Shown: in pieces, positions 1 to 8,701 of the stretch
Layout: each line of letters starts with the position of its first letter
Numbering within the stretch: position 1 is the first letter of the stretch
Source of the DNA: Streptomyces sp. NBC_00457
GTDB lineage: Bacteria; Actinomycetota; Actinomycetes; Streptomycetales; Streptomycetaceae
Direction of reading: 5' to 3'
DNA: 64,000 bases
Assembly (NCBI RefSeq): GCF_036014015.1
Contig: NZ_CP107905.1
Location: 3,348,001-3,412,000, forward strand
Notes under the pieces: generated by a model
Databases searched by the model: none
What the model was told of the DNA's origin: nothing
Seen by the model: only the letters and a program-made list of their open reading frames with translations
Made by a program: the position numbers and the translations under genes

Positions 1-473
1 CCGAGCAGCCCCTGGGGCCCGTCCGTCAACGCCTGCTTGGTCAGCTCGCGTTGCGCCGCGAACCCGGCCGTCACCGCCCGGTACTGGTCGGCCGCGATCG
101 CCGCCGAGACGGCCTTGCTGATGGCGAGAAACGGTGTCCGGCGCGGCACCTCCAGCAGCGGCAGGCCCTCTTGCTCCGCCGCGTCGACGAGGGCCTTGGG
201 GGTCTCCTCGTAATTGACCCCGACGGCGAAGCCGAGCCCGACGACGCCCGCTCCGACCAGCCGCTTCACATACCGCCGCATCGCCTCCGGGTCCTCCGCG
301 TCCAGCTTCAACGCGGTGACCAGCAGCAGTTCCCCGCCCTCCATGTACGGCACGGGATCGGCCAGCTCACTGACATGCGCCCAGCGGACGGGCACGTCCA
401 GCCGGTCCTCGCCGGCGCGCACGGTGAGCTTGAGCGCGGAGTGGTGGACGAGGGAGGCGAGCGTGGGGGGCAT
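1..473 (-). CDS. PucR-family transcriptional regulator, N-terminal part (runs off window)
   Basis: The minus-strand reading frame starts with ATG at 473 and stays open to base 1, so the C-terminus lies outside the window. The visible 157 residues begin MPPTLASLVHHSALKL and include RWAHVSELADPVPYM and GGELLLVTALKL, followed by VGLGFAVG and EQEGLPLLEVPRRTPF. This is the N-terminal purine-catabolism-regulator-like (PucR) domain, whose full-length members end in a PucR-type helix-turn-helix. Such regulators often sit beside and control catabolism of purines, GABA or other nitrogen compounds; the gabT gene 3 kb away and the polyamine operon make that a reasonable target here, but this is inference. 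The DNA-binding domain is not visible. Confidence 0.8.
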   Translation of the reverse strand, partial: MPPTLASLVHHSALKLTVRAGEDRLDVPVRWAHVSELADPVPYMEGGELLLVTALKLDAEDPEAMRRYVKRLVGAGVVGLGFAVGVNYEETPKALVDAAEQEGLPLLEVPRRTPFLAISKAVSAAIAADQYRAVTAGFAAQRELTKQALTDGPQGLL

Positions 474-591
474 GGAGCCTTCAGGTCGGTGAGGGTTACG
501 TGATCATTGTGATCCTTTGGCCGCCACGTATGAACGGCCTATGCAGATTCTGCCTCACCGTACGGTCGCCGCACTCCCCCCTTTCCAGCTG

Positions 592-2988
592 TCAGCCCCG
601 CAGATCCACCAGCAACGGCGGCGCATGCTCCCCCTGCACGGTCGTCAACGACAACACCGCATGCCCCGGCGGCACACCATGCGCCAGCTCGGACGCAGAC
701 CAACGCTCCCGCTCGACCTGTCGTACGGTGACGGCTTCCGTCGTCACCGCCTTGCCGGTCACCAGCTTGCGCAGGGCGTGCATGACCCGGGTCATGGGCT
801 GGTCGGCGAAGACGGTGTGCTGGGCGACTTCCGTGGTCTCGACCCACTCCGTGCCCCAGGTGTCGGCGAAGCGGCTGCCGTCCCACGTCGTCACCCCGGA
901 CAGGGCCATCCGGCAGCCGACCGCCCCGAACAACGGCCCGTGCAGGGCCTCCGGAACGTCGGACACCGTGCGCAGCGTGAGCACGACACCGGCGTTCTGC
1001 GAGCGCAGCCGCTGGATCCGCCGTACCGACTCCGGGGTGATGGTGCCGGTGGCGTCGTCGAGGACCAGGCTGACGAAGTGGTCGCGTGAGCCTTCCCGTA
1101 CGACCCCGGCGAACTGGGCCAGCACCAGCCGGGCGATCACGCGGGAGGCCTCCTCGTGGCCGGCGTCGGGCAGGTCGATACGAACGCGCAGGGGGTGGTG
1201 GGCGACGGCGCGCAGCGAGAACGGGCGGATGGTGTCGCCGCCCGAGCCGAAGAAGTCCGCGAAGGCGGGCCGGTCCAGCAGGGCGAGCCGGTCGGCGAGC
1301 GCGGGACCGGGATCGCCGGACGTGCCGGTCTGCCGGGCGCGGGCATCGAGTTCGCGGCACATCGCCGTGTGCCCCTCACCGGCCAGCCGCTCGCGCAGGC
1401 CCGAGAGAGCAGCCGGGTCCCCTTCCAGCAGTTCCCGCAGGACAGGCATGGCCGGGAAACGACCGTACGCGGCCCGGTAGGGGCCGAGAAGTTGAGCAAG
1501 TGCCCGCGCCGCGCGCTCGGCGCCCACGCTGTCGAGGTCCCCGGCCAGTGCCTCGGCGAGGAACCCGGCCGCCTCGTCGGGGTCGTCGGTGTCTGCGTAC
1601 GGGTCGAGGTCATGCACGGAGGCGGGGTCGCCGATACGCACCACGACGTCGTACGCCGAGTCCGCCCCGAGCGCCGTGCCCGCGCCGCACACCACTACGA
1701 CGGCGCAACCGCCGGTGAGGGCCTGGAGCGTGAGGGACTCGGCCACCGGGGCGATCACGTGCCGAGTCTTGCCGGCACCCGACGGCCCGACGACCAGCAG
1801 CGAGGTGCCCAGCGTCTCCGGCCCGAGGGCCGCGCTCGTGCCCCCGTACGCCCTCGGGGTCCGCTCGGCGGTGGCCCACTGTCCGATGCGCACCTGCCGA
1901 GTGAGCAGGTCGTGCCGGGCCGCGCGGCCCGGCAGGTCCCGGGCTCCGGAGGGGTGGGTGAGTGCGGCGGCGCCCTGACGCAGCACGGCATCCGTGAAGG
2001 CGGCCGGCCGACCCTGGCTTCGGGCCCTGGTCCAGCCGTTCTCGATACGGGCGCAGTCCACGTCGTTCATCCGCCCGGCGAGCACTTCGGCGGTGAGCAC
2101 GTCGGCGACCTCGTGCTGCCCCACCTCCCGCAGCTCGGGCCAGCGGGCACGGGGCTGCTCTGCGACGGGCGGCGGGCCCTGCCCCTGCGTGGCGCGGCTA
2201 CGGGCAGCGAGCCAGGTCCGGGCAAGAGGCCACCAGGCACCGATCCGGGCGAAGGGCCACAGGACGAGGACGGTGATGAGTGTGTAGAGCACATCGGTGA
2301 GCCACGACGATTCGAAGACCTCGTACCCGCCGCTGATCAGCACGATCACGGAGAACAACGGGTCCACGACGGGCAGGGCGTCCCATCCGACGCCGGGGAA
2401 GGCGTCCGGGAAGACAAAGCTGAGGATCACCAGGGCGCCCAGGGCAGCCAGCAGGGCGCGGGCGGGCTGGGGCTTGCGGCTCACGTAGTGACGGACGACA
2501 GCAGGCCAGCTGCCGAGCCGGCCCACTGTGTAGACGAGCACGGCGAAGAAGACTCCGCTGTACACCTCCAGGGCCTCGACACCCGGGTACTGCAGAGTCT
2601 GGCCCTCCAAGCGCTTGGGAGAGGCGAGCGTGCCACCCCACCACCAGTCGTCCGGGGTGAACAGCCGCAGGATCGTGTACTGGTACGGGATCGCGCCGCG
2701 CCGCCAGAAGGACCACACCACGAGCGCCAGGGCGAGCGGAATCAGCATGCCGGCGACGGTCACCGGTTTGAGCCGCTCCGTGTTCAGCCCGGCCTTCGGC
2801 ATCCGGTATCCGAAGCGCCAGATGCCGGGCCTGGCTTCGGGCCGGGCTTCGTTGAGCCAGTCGGCCACGGACGCGCCCGGACTCTGGGCCGGCCGCGGCG
2901 GCACGTTCGGCACATCTGGCGGTCCCGCCGGACGCGGCACAGGATTCGCATGCGTACCCCGCGCGTCCTGCGTCCCGTCGCTGTCCAT
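592..2988 (-). CDS. Membrane-anchored P-loop ATPase, TraG/VirD4-like
   Basis: A protein of about 798 residues. The first 40 or so residues are Pro/Gly-rich and cytosolic. Hydrophobic segments follow between about 75 and 250 (for example GMLIPLALALVVWSF, VFFAVLVYTVGRL, ALVILSFVFP, LITVLVLWPF). A large soluble C-terminal ATPase carries Walker A GPSGAGKT at about 401-408 and a hydrophobic-Asp stretch FVSLVLDDATG resembling Walker B. A membrane-anchored N-terminus plus a C-terminal P-loop domain is the layout of VirD4/TraG coupling proteins, but no relaxase or type IV secretion genes are nearby, so a housekeeping role is equally possible. I chose ATG 2988 because AGGGGGC sits 7 bases upstream; a GTG at 3021 in the same frame has no ribosome site. 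Confidence 0.7.
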   Translation of the reverse strand: MDSDGTQDARGTHANPVPRPAGPPDVPNVPPRPAQSPGASVADWLNEARPEARPGIWRFGYRMPKAGLNTERLKPVTVAGMLIPLALALVVWSFWRRGAIPYQYTILRLFTPDDWWWGGTLASPKRLEGQTLQYPGVEALEVYSGVFFAVLVYTVGRLGSWPAVVRHYVSRKPQPARALLAALGALVILSFVFPDAFPGVGWDALPVVDPLFSVIVLISGGYEVFESSWLTDVLYTLITVLVLWPFARIGAWWPLARTWLAARSRATQGQGPPPVAEQPRARWPELREVGQHEVADVLTAEVLAGRMNDVDCARIENGWTRARSQGRPAAFTDAVLRQGAAALTHPSGARDLPGRAARHDLLTRQVRIGQWATAERTPRAYGGTSAALGPETLGTSLLVVGPSGAGKTRHVIAPVAESLTLQALTGGCAVVVVCGAGTALGADSAYDVVVRIGDPASVHDLDPYADTDDPDEAAGFLAEALAGDLDSVGAERAARALAQLLGPYRAAYGRFPAMPVLRELLEGDPAALSGLRERLAGEGHTAMCRELDARARQTGTSGDPGPALADRLALLDRPAFADFFGSGGDTIRPFSLRAVAHHPLRVRIDLPDAGHEEASRVIARLVLAQFAGVVREGSRDHFVSLVLDDATGTITPESVRRIQRLRSQNAGVVLTLRTVSDVPEALHGPLFGAVGCRMALSGVTTWDGSRFADTWGTEWVETTEVAQHTVFADQPMTRVMHALRKLVTGKAVTTEAVTVRQVERERWSASELAHGVPPGHAVLSLTTVQGEHAPPLLVDLRG

Positions 2989-3167
2989 CGCGCTTGCCCC
3001 CTGAGCAGCCGTTCCGTCCACCGTCCGCGAGTCAATCTAACGCCCCGGCAAGGGGAGTTCACCGCTAGCGGCGTGCGGCACGCGGAGCGGACCAAGACGC
3101 TCCGGATATCGTCGTCCCTTCATATCGGACGCGGTGGACGAAACGGGGATGCGCAGGTGACCGCACG

Positions 3168-3689
3168 ATGCCGGAGAACCCCGGCCGCCGCCGTGATGTG
3201 GAGGTCCCCGACGGCTCCCTCAGTGCCCTGGCACATCCCGCTACCCGCCGCACGATGCGCCGCCGGCTCGTCACCCGCGTCGCCCTGCTCTGCGTAGTCT
3301 GGCCGGCCCTGCTCGCGGTCCAGATCGCCCAGGTGGTCGCCGACGAGGACCACGACAAGATCGGCGTCTTCGTCGTGGCCCTGATCCTCGAGGTGACCGT
3401 CCTCCCCTTCCACTTCTACGTGATCGTGGCCACGCGCCGCATGGCCCGCACGCTGGCCGCGCACCCCTGGCGTCCGGTCGACTGCGAGGTCCGTATGCGC
3501 GGCAGGCAGCAACTGATCCGGGTCGACGGACGTGTCCTGACGCCCAGCCCGTTCCGGGTGTACGTCGACTCGACCGCCACCAGACTGTGGATGGCGGGCG
3601 ATCCGCACCCACGCCGCGTCGTCTCCGCCCCCGGCGGTGCCCGTCCGCTCGGCGTCGCCATGTCCACCGCGGACAATCGGAACCCCTGA
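3168..3689 (+). CDS. Small membrane protein of unknown function
   Basis: 173 residues. Two hydrophobic helices are visible, at about 37-56 (VALLCVVWPALLAVQIAQVV) and 64-86 (IGVFVVALILEVTVLPFHFYVIV), joined by a charged DEDHDK loop. A basic soluble tail of about 85 residues includes RMRGRQQLIRVDGRV and a proline-bounded beta-rich stretch. It is divergent from the ATPase gene, with a shared 180-bp promoter region, and lies 120 bp upstream of gabT. I do not recognise a family. High-GC codon use matches its neighbours, so it is probably a real gene. Confidence 0.6.
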   Translation: MPENPGRRRDVEVPDGSLSALAHPATRRTMRRRLVTRVALLCVVWPALLAVQIAQVVADEDHDKIGVFVVALILEVTVLPFHFYVIVATRRMARTLAAHPWRPVDCEVRMRGRQQLIRVDGRVLTPSPFRVYVDSTATRLWMAGDPHPRRVVSAPGGARPLGVAMSTADNRNP

Positions 3690-3811
3690 CAACGCCCACA
3701 TGGAGCATGCCCGCCCCCCGCTCCCGGTCCTAGCCTGCGAGAAAGGACCAGAAAAGAAGAGAACGCCAAAGCGTCCGCACCACCCCGTCCGCACCACTCC
3801 AGGAGCCCCTC

Positions 3812-5146
3812 ATGACCGCAATCCCGCAGGAGCGCCGCGTCGTCACCGCCATCCCCGGTCCGAAGTCACGGGAGCTGCAGGCCCGCCGTGTCGCCGCGGT
3901 CGCGCAGGGCGTCGGCTCCGTGCTGCCGGTGTTCACCGCGCGGGCGGGCGGCGGGATCATCGAGGACGTCGACGGGAACCGGCTGATCGACTTCGGGTCG
4001 GGCATCGCCGTGACGTCCGTCGGCGCGTCCGCCGAGGCCGTCGTACGCCGGGCGTCCGCGCAGCTCGCCGACTTCACCCACACCTGTTTCATGGTCACGC
4101 CGTACGAGGGGTACGTCGAGGTCGCGGAGGCGCTGGCGGAGCTGACGCCGGGCGACCACGACAAGAAGTCCGCGCTGTTCAACAGCGGCGCCGAGGCCGT
4201 CGAGAACGCCGTCAAGATCGCCCGTGCGTACACCAAGCGGCAGGCCGTCGTCGTCTTCGACCACGGCTACCACGGGCGTACGAACCTCACGATGGCGCTG
4301 ACCGCCAAGAACATGCCGTACAAGCACGGCTTCGGGCCGTTCGCGCCCGAGGTGTACCGGGTGCCGGTGGCGTACGGCTACCGCTGGCCGACCGGGCCTG
4401 AGAACGCGGGCCCCGAGGCCGCCGCGCAGGCCATCGACCAGATGTCCAAGCAGGTCGGGGCCGAGAACATCGCCGCGATCATCATCGAGCCGGTGCTCGG
4501 CGAGGGCGGCTTCATCGAGCCGGCGAAGGGCTTCCTGCCGGCCGTGCGGAAGTTCGCCGCCGACCACGGGATCGTCTTCGTCGCCGACGAGATCCAGTCC
4601 GGCTTCTGCCGTACCGGCCAGTGGTTCGCCTGCGAGGACGAGGGCATCGTTCCGGACCTGATCACGACGGCGAAGGGCATCGCCGGCGGCCTCCCGCTCG
4701 CCGCGGTGACCGGCCGCGCCGAGATCATGGACGCCGCGCACGCCGGTGGCCTGGGCGGCACCTACGGCGGCAACCCGGTCGCCTGCGCCGGTGCGCTCGG
4801 CTCGATCGAGACCATGAAGGAGCTCGACCTCAACGCGAAGGCGAAGAACATCGAGGCGATCATGAAGGCCCGCCTCATCGCCATGTCCGAGAAGTTCGAC
4901 ATCGTCGGCGACGTCCGCGGCCGTGGCGCGATGATCGCCATCGAGCTGGTCAAGGACCGCACCACCAAGGAGCCGAACCCGGAGGCCACCGCCGCGCTCG
5001 CCAAGGCCTGCCACCAGGACGGGTTGCTGGTCCTGACCTGTGGCACTTACGGCAACGTGCTCCGCTTCCTGCCCCCGCTCGTCATCGGCGAGGACCTCCT
5101 GAACGAGGGCCTCGACATCATCGAGCAGGCCTTCGCCTCCATCTGA
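3812..5146 (+). CDS. gabT: 4-aminobutyrate aminotransferase
   Basis: 444 residues, the usual length for class-III PLP aminotransferases. It converts GABA plus 2-oxoglutarate to succinate semialdehyde plus glutamate in the cytosol. Visible family marks are FNSGAEAVENAVKIAR (cofactor phosphate loop), FDHGYHGRTNLTMALT, IIIEPVLGEGGF, VADEIQSGFCRTG with the pyridine-binding Asp, and TTAKGIAGGLPL with Lys288 as the Schiff-base lysine. The start ATG has a good AGGAG site 6 bases upstream. It fits functionally with the polyamine operon on the opposite strand (10-16 kb), whose products make GABA from putrescine. The GABA assignment over ornithine or beta-alanine aminotransferase rests on overall resemblance and context. 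Confidence 0.92.
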   Translation: MTAIPQERRVVTAIPGPKSRELQARRVAAVAQGVGSVLPVFTARAGGGIIEDVDGNRLIDFGSGIAVTSVGASAEAVVRRASAQLADFTHTCFMVTPYEGYVEVAEALAELTPGDHDKKSALFNSGAEAVENAVKIARAYTKRQAVVVFDHGYHGRTNLTMALTAKNMPYKHGFGPFAPEVYRVPVAYGYRWPTGPENAGPEAAAQAIDQMSKQVGAENIAAIIIEPVLGEGGFIEPAKGFLPAVRKFAADHGIVFVADEIQSGFCRTGQWFACEDEGIVPDLITTAKGIAGGLPLAAVTGRAEIMDAAHAGGLGGTYGGNPVACAGALGSIETMKELDLNAKAKNIEAIMKARLIAMSEKFDIVGDVRGRGAMIAIELVKDRTTKEPNPEATAALAKACHQDGLLVLTCGTYGNVLRFLPPLVIGEDLLNEGLDIIEQAFASI

Positions 5147-5462
5147 GCCGCCGCACACACCTCATGAACCCCACCGGCCCCAGCCCTGTCGTCCAGCGGG
5201 ATTCCAGGGCAGGGACGGCGGCCGTCAGAGCGTGTGAAGAACGTGTGCGAGGTGGATGACGGGACGCGATTCCGCCTGTCGTACGCCCACCCCCTGCCGT
5301 AGGTTCTACCCAGATGAGAGATACACCCCGCTCACAGGGGACTGTGGGCGGCTACAGGCCGGGGCCTCCCCAGCTTCGACCTGGTCGTGCCCTCGCGCAC
5401 ACAACCGGAGCCTCTGGCTCTGGATCTCCTCACCGATCGGACAGTCGCCCGCCCCAAACCCC

Positions 5463-5501
5463 CCGGGGCGGCCGACCATCCGATCTGATCGGCCGCCCCG
5501 G
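5463..5501. terminator. 13-bp perfect inverted repeat after gabT
   Basis: Arms CCGGGGCGGCCGA (5463-5475) and TCGGCCGCCCCGG (5489-5501) pair perfectly around a 13-base loop, about 320 bp past the gabT stop. No T-tract follows, as is common in streptomycetes. A further copy of the first arm at 5519-5531 can pair with the second arm instead, giving two mutually exclusive hairpins just ahead of the PAP2 reading frame. The 5147-5462 stretch before it holds no convincing gene. Confidence 0.5.
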
Positions 5502-6187
5502 AACCACCCCCCCCTGTTCCGGGGCGGCCGGCCTCCTTCCTCCTTCTCGGCCTTCCGGCCCTTCTCTTCGCGCTGATCACCTGGCAGGTCGTCGTCGACG
5601 GCCCGCTGCTGCGCCTCGACGCGCGCGTCAGCCGGGCCCTCGTCCACCCTGACCGGATCTCCGAACTCCTAGCTGACCTGGGCGGTGTCCCGGTCGCCGT
5701 GCCGGTTCTCGCGGTCGTCCTCGGGTACGCCGCCTGGCGTGCCCGCCGCAGTGGTACAGACCGCTGGTGGCTGCCGGCCACCGCGGCGGCCGTCCTGATG
5801 GCGCTCGTCCCGGCCCTGGTCGTCCCGCTGAAGGTACTGACGGACCGCCCCGGCACCCCGGCCGTGCCGCCCGCCACCGGCTACTACCCCTCCGGCCACA
5901 CGGCCACGGCCGCCATCGCCTACGGCTGCGCCACCTTGCTCCTCCTTCCCTGGCTCCGCACGGCCCTGGCCCGCCGCGCCCTCGTCCTCCTCTGCGTCGC
6001 GCTCAACGCCGGCGTCGGCTTCGGCCTGGTCCGCCGCGGCTACCACTGGCCCCTCGACGTGGTGGCCAGCTGGTGCCTCGGTGCGGTGCTGCTGACGGCG
6101 TTCGTGCTGTGCGTGCGCCTGGGCGTCAGCCGAAGTAGCCGTCGAACGTCCGCTGGAACTCCCAGTTCGCATAGCGGTCCCAGTTGA
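5489..6187 (+). CDS. PAP2-family phosphatase, 5' end unresolved or frameshifted
   Basis: A membrane lipid/undecaprenyl-phosphate phosphatase-type protein. Readable sequence starts with a first transmembrane helix (LLLGLPALLFALITW) at about 5540 and continues through several helices. The active-site motifs are KVLTDRP, YPSGH and RRGYHWPLD, matching KxxxRP, PSGH and RxxxH(x3)D of PAP2 enzymes. No ATG, GTG or TTG occurs in frame between the upstream stop at 5486 and GTG 5699. A start at GTG 5699 would delete the first helix. A run of eight C residues at about 5507-5514 is a plausible site of a frameshift or sequencing error joining an upstream frame. The coordinates therefore mark the open frame rather than a chosen start. 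Its 3' end overlaps the convergent chitinase gene by 62 bp. Confidence 0.65.
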   Translation, partial: SAAPEPPPPVPGRPASFLLLGLPALLFALITWQVVVDGPLLRLDARVSRALVHPDRISELLADLGGVPVAVPVLAVVLGYAAWRARRSGTDRWWLPATAAAVLMALVPALVVPLKVLTDRPGTPAVPPATGYYPSGHTATAAIAYGCATLLLLPWLRTALARRALVLLCVALNAGVGFGLVRRGYHWPLDVVASWCLGAVLLTAFVLCVRLGVSRSSRRTSAGTPSSHSGPS

Positions 6188-7919
6188 TCGACCACGTCAT
6201 CAGGCCGCGCAGGGCGGGCCAGGTGCCGTGGGTGGCGTACGAGCCGCAGTTGCTCTTCTTCGTCAGGCAGTCGAGGGTTTTCACGACCTCGGCGGGAGCC
6301 ACGTAGCCGTTGCCCGCGTTGACGGAGGCCGGCATGCCGATGGCGACCTGGTCGGGGCGCAGGGGTGGGAAGACGTTGCTCGCGTTGCCCGCGACCGGGA
6401 AGCCGGTGAGCAGCATGTCGGTCATGGCGATGTGGAAGTCGGCGCCGCCCATGGAGTGGTACTGGTTGTCGAGGCCCATGATCGGGCCCGAGTTGTAGTC
6501 CTGGACGTGGAGCAGGGTGAGGTCGTCGCGCAGGGCGTGGATCACCGGGAGGTAGGCGCCCGCTCTCGGGTCCTGTCCGCCCCACGGGCCCGTGCCGTAG
6601 TACTGGTAGCCGAGCTGGACGAAGAAGGTCTCCGGGGCCATCGTCAGCACGAAGTCGTCGCCGTACTTGGCCTTGAGGGTCTTCACGGCCGAGATCAGGT
6701 TCACGATCACCGGCGTCCTGGGGTTCTTGAAGTCCGTGTCGTCGGCGTTGAGGGAGAGCGAGTGGCCCTCGAAGTCGATGTCGAGGCCGTCGAGGCCGTA
6801 CTCGTCGATGATCTTCGAGACGGAGGAGACGAAGGTGTCGCGGGCCGCGGTGGTCGTCAGCTGCACCTGGCCGTTCTGGCCGCCGATCGAGATCAGCACC
6901 TTCTTGCCGGCCGCCTGCTTGGCCTTGATCGCGGCCTTGAAGTCGGCGTCGCTCTCCACGTTCGGGCACTCGGCGACGGGGCAGCGGTTGAAGCGGATGT
7001 CGCCGGAGGTGACCGAGGTCGGCTCGCCGAAGGCCAGGTCGATGATGTCCCAGCTGTCGGGGACGTCGGCCAGGCGCGTGTAGCCGGAGCCGTTGGCGAA
7101 GCTGGCGTGGAGGTAGCCGACAAGGGCGTGCGGTGGGAGTTCCACGGGATTTCCGGTGCCCGCGGTCGTCGTCGCGGTCACCGTGGGCGTCTTCGCGGAC
7201 TCGCCGGCGTCGTTGACCGCGGCGACCTGGAAGCCGTACGCCGTGGACGGCGCCAGTCCGGTCACGGTGGCCGAAGTGCCGGTCACCGTACGGACCTTGA
7301 CCCCGTCGCGGTACAGGGCGTAGCCGGAGGCGCCGGTGACCGGGGACCAGGACAGCGCCACGCTGGTGGAGGTGACGGTGCCGACCTGCAGTCCCGTCGG
7401 CACGGCGGGCGGCTGGCCCGCGTCCACGCCCGGCCCGGTGAGCGATATGTCGTCGGCGTGGTAGGCGCCGGTGCCGTACCAGCCGTGCGTGTAGATCGTG
7501 ACCTTGGTGGTGGCGGCGCCGGTGCGGAAGGTCGTGGTGAGCTTCTGCCAGTCGGGGGCGGACTGGGTCCATGCGGAGACGTCGGTGGTGCCGGTGCCGG
7601 TCGCGCCCAGATAGACGTAGGAGCCGCGGACGTAACCGGAGAGCGTGTACTGCGAGTCGGGCTTCACGGTCACCGTCTGCGCGCACCGGGCGTTGTCGCT
7701 GCCGGCCGGGGTGGCCTGGAGCGCGGAACCACCAGTGCGTACGGGCGAGTTGACCGTCGTACCGGAGGTGCAGGTCCACCCGTCGAGGGCGGATTCGAAA
7801 CCTCCGTTACGGGCCAGGTCCGCGTCGGCCGCACGGGCGGCCGACGAGAGCGCGGTGATCCCGGGCACGGCCAGGACGGTGGCCGTGAGGGCGGCGACGA
7901 AGGGTCTGGTGCGATCCAC
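6126..7919 (-). CDS. Secreted GH18 chitinase with CBM and fibronectin III modules
   Basis: 597 residues from GTG 7919, with GGAGG upstream. A Sec signal peptide (about 1-30, ending SAARAADA) is followed by a carbohydrate-binding jelly-roll (about 32-165: NGGFESALDGWTC to ISLTGPG). Next is a fibronectin type III module (about 172-255, VPTGLQVG to VTATT) and a GH18 TIM barrel (about 265-597). The barrel carries the family signature DGLDIDFE at 377-384, with Glu384 as the catalytic acid. It hydrolyses chitin outside the cell. The promoter holds a chi-box/DasR-type operator, so GlcNAc-linked control is expected. The domain order matches the common streptomycete multi-modular chitinases. Confidence 0.93.
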   Translation of the reverse strand: MDRTRPFVAALTATVLAVPGITALSSAARAADADLARNGGFESALDGWTCTSGTTVNSPVRTGGSALQATPAGSDNARCAQTVTVKPDSQYTLSGYVRGSYVYLGATGTGTTDVSAWTQSAPDWQKLTTTFRTGAATTKVTIYTHGWYGTGAYHADDISLTGPGVDAGQPPAVPTGLQVGTVTSTSVALSWSPVTGASGYALYRDGVKVRTVTGTSATVTGLAPSTAYGFQVAAVNDAGESAKTPTVTATTTAGTGNPVELPPHALVGYLHASFANGSGYTRLADVPDSWDIIDLAFGEPTSVTSGDIRFNRCPVAECPNVESDADFKAAIKAKQAAGKKVLISIGGQNGQVQLTTTAARDTFVSSVSKIIDEYGLDGLDIDFEGHSLSLNADDTDFKNPRTPVIVNLISAVKTLKAKYGDDFVLTMAPETFFVQLGYQYYGTGPWGGQDPRAGAYLPVIHALRDDLTLLHVQDYNSGPIMGLDNQYHSMGGADFHIAMTDMLLTGFPVAGNASNVFPPLRPDQVAIGMPASVNAGNGYVAPAEVVKTLDCLTKKSNCGSYATHGTWPALRGLMTWSINWDRYANWEFQRTFDGYFG

Positions 7920-7966
7920 AAGGGCCTCCGGGCATGGGGGAATTGGAGGGTGGAGCGCCGCACAAT

Positions 7967-7992
7967 TTGGTCCAGACCAATCACCTTGTCAA
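7967..7992 (-). promoter_or_regulatory. Chitinase promoter with DasR-type chi-box operator
   Basis: The palindrome TTGGTCCAGACCAA (7967-7980) matches the streptomycete chi-box/dre consensus around TGGTCTAGACCA. On the minus strand a TTGACA -35 hexamer lies just upstream (complement of 7987-7992), so the operator falls between -35 and the expected -10, where repressor binding would block polymerase. The site is about 50 bp upstream of the chitinase GTG. DasR control of chitinase genes through such sites is established in S. coelicolor; its use here is inferred from the sequence match. Confidence 0.75.
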
Positions 7993-8025
7993 GACTTCCA
8001 GCAACGATCTGACAGCCGGCACGGA

Positions 8026-8092
8026 CAGCGCCCCGAAGGGGCGCGGGGAACTGCGCGACCAGCCACGAGACAGCCGCAGCCGACAGACAACC
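8026..8092. repeat. Dispersed intergenic repeat, copy 1
   Basis: The stretch contains GCGCCCCGAAGGGGCGCGGG, a short hairpin, followed by GAACTGCGCGACCAGCCACGA. The same words occur in inverted orientation at 25542-25598 downstream of the fadH-type gene. The element lies between two minus-strand genes, the chitinase and the 147-residue unknown. From memory, this element is very common between genes in Streptomyces genomes. I can suggest no coding function. Confidence 0.55.
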
Positions 8093-8107
8093 CCTCGCGG
8101 CACCCCT

Positions 8108-8551
8108 TTAGTCGCCGGCCAACCCAGCCGCAGCCTCATGCATAGCCAGTTCCAGCAGCCCCGCATCCGTGAGCGTGCCGGACCCGTCCGGTGGGACCAG
8201 CCACCGGACTCCCCCGGTGGCGCGTCCCGGATAAGGCACGACGATCCACGTCCCCGCCCCCGCCGTGCGGATCCCCGTGCCGAGCCAGCGCGCGGCCGTG
8301 CCCGGCGGCACGAAGAAGCCCATCCGCGCGTCACCGAAGTCGGCCAGCACGGGCCCGAGTTGGTCGATGATGCGGGTCAGCACGTCGAGGGTGGGGTAGC
8401 CGAGCGCACCCGGCAGGATCAGGACGTCCCAGGCTTTGCCGGCCGGAAGCAGCGCGACCCCAAGGGGGTTGCGCTCCCACTCCCAGCGGCACGCCTCGGG
8501 GTCCGGTGCGACGGACGCTAGCCACTCGACCGCCGTCTTCGCCCCTGTCAT
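8108..8551 (-). CDS. Hypothetical actinobacterial protein
   Basis: 147 residues from ATG 8551, chosen because GAGGAGG sits 7 bases upstream; the frame stays open to 8620 but without a ribosome site. The sequence starts MTGAKTAVEWLASVAPDP and includes WEWERNPLGVALLP, WDVLILPGALGYPTLDVL and GFFVPPGTAARW, ending in an acidic tail. It resembles a small family in streptomycetes sometimes described as primase/polymerase-like, but I see no catalytic signature and do not assign a function. It is transcribed in the same direction as the polyamine operon and lies 150 bp after the oxidase gene. Confidence 0.65.
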   Translation of the reverse strand: MTGAKTAVEWLASVAPDPEACRWEWERNPLGVALLPAGKAWDVLILPGALGYPTLDVLTRIIDQLGPVLADFGDARMGFFVPPGTAARWLGTGIRTAGAGTWIVVPYPGRATGGVRWLVPPDGSGTLTDAGLLELAMHEAAAGLAGD

Positions 8552-8701
8552 GAGAAGACCTCCTCGTCTCTCGTCGACGCAGAGCGCGTCACGAGGGAGA
8601 CGGAGGTCTCCCGGCGGCATTACGCGGGTTCGCTCAACTCGTCGGAGTGAACTGAAGCAAAGGCCAGTGAACTGAAGCAGAGACCCGCGTCAGCATCACC
8701 G

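Noticed and set aside
1156..3297. 713-codon plus-strand frame opposite the P-loop ATPase
   Set aside because: Composition is that of an antisense shadow; the minus strand has membrane helices and a Walker motif.
7934..8521. Plus-strand frame through the intergenic repeat and the hypothetical gene
   Set aside because: It crosses the chitinase promoter and a non-coding repeat; the minus-strand gene has a strong ribosome site.
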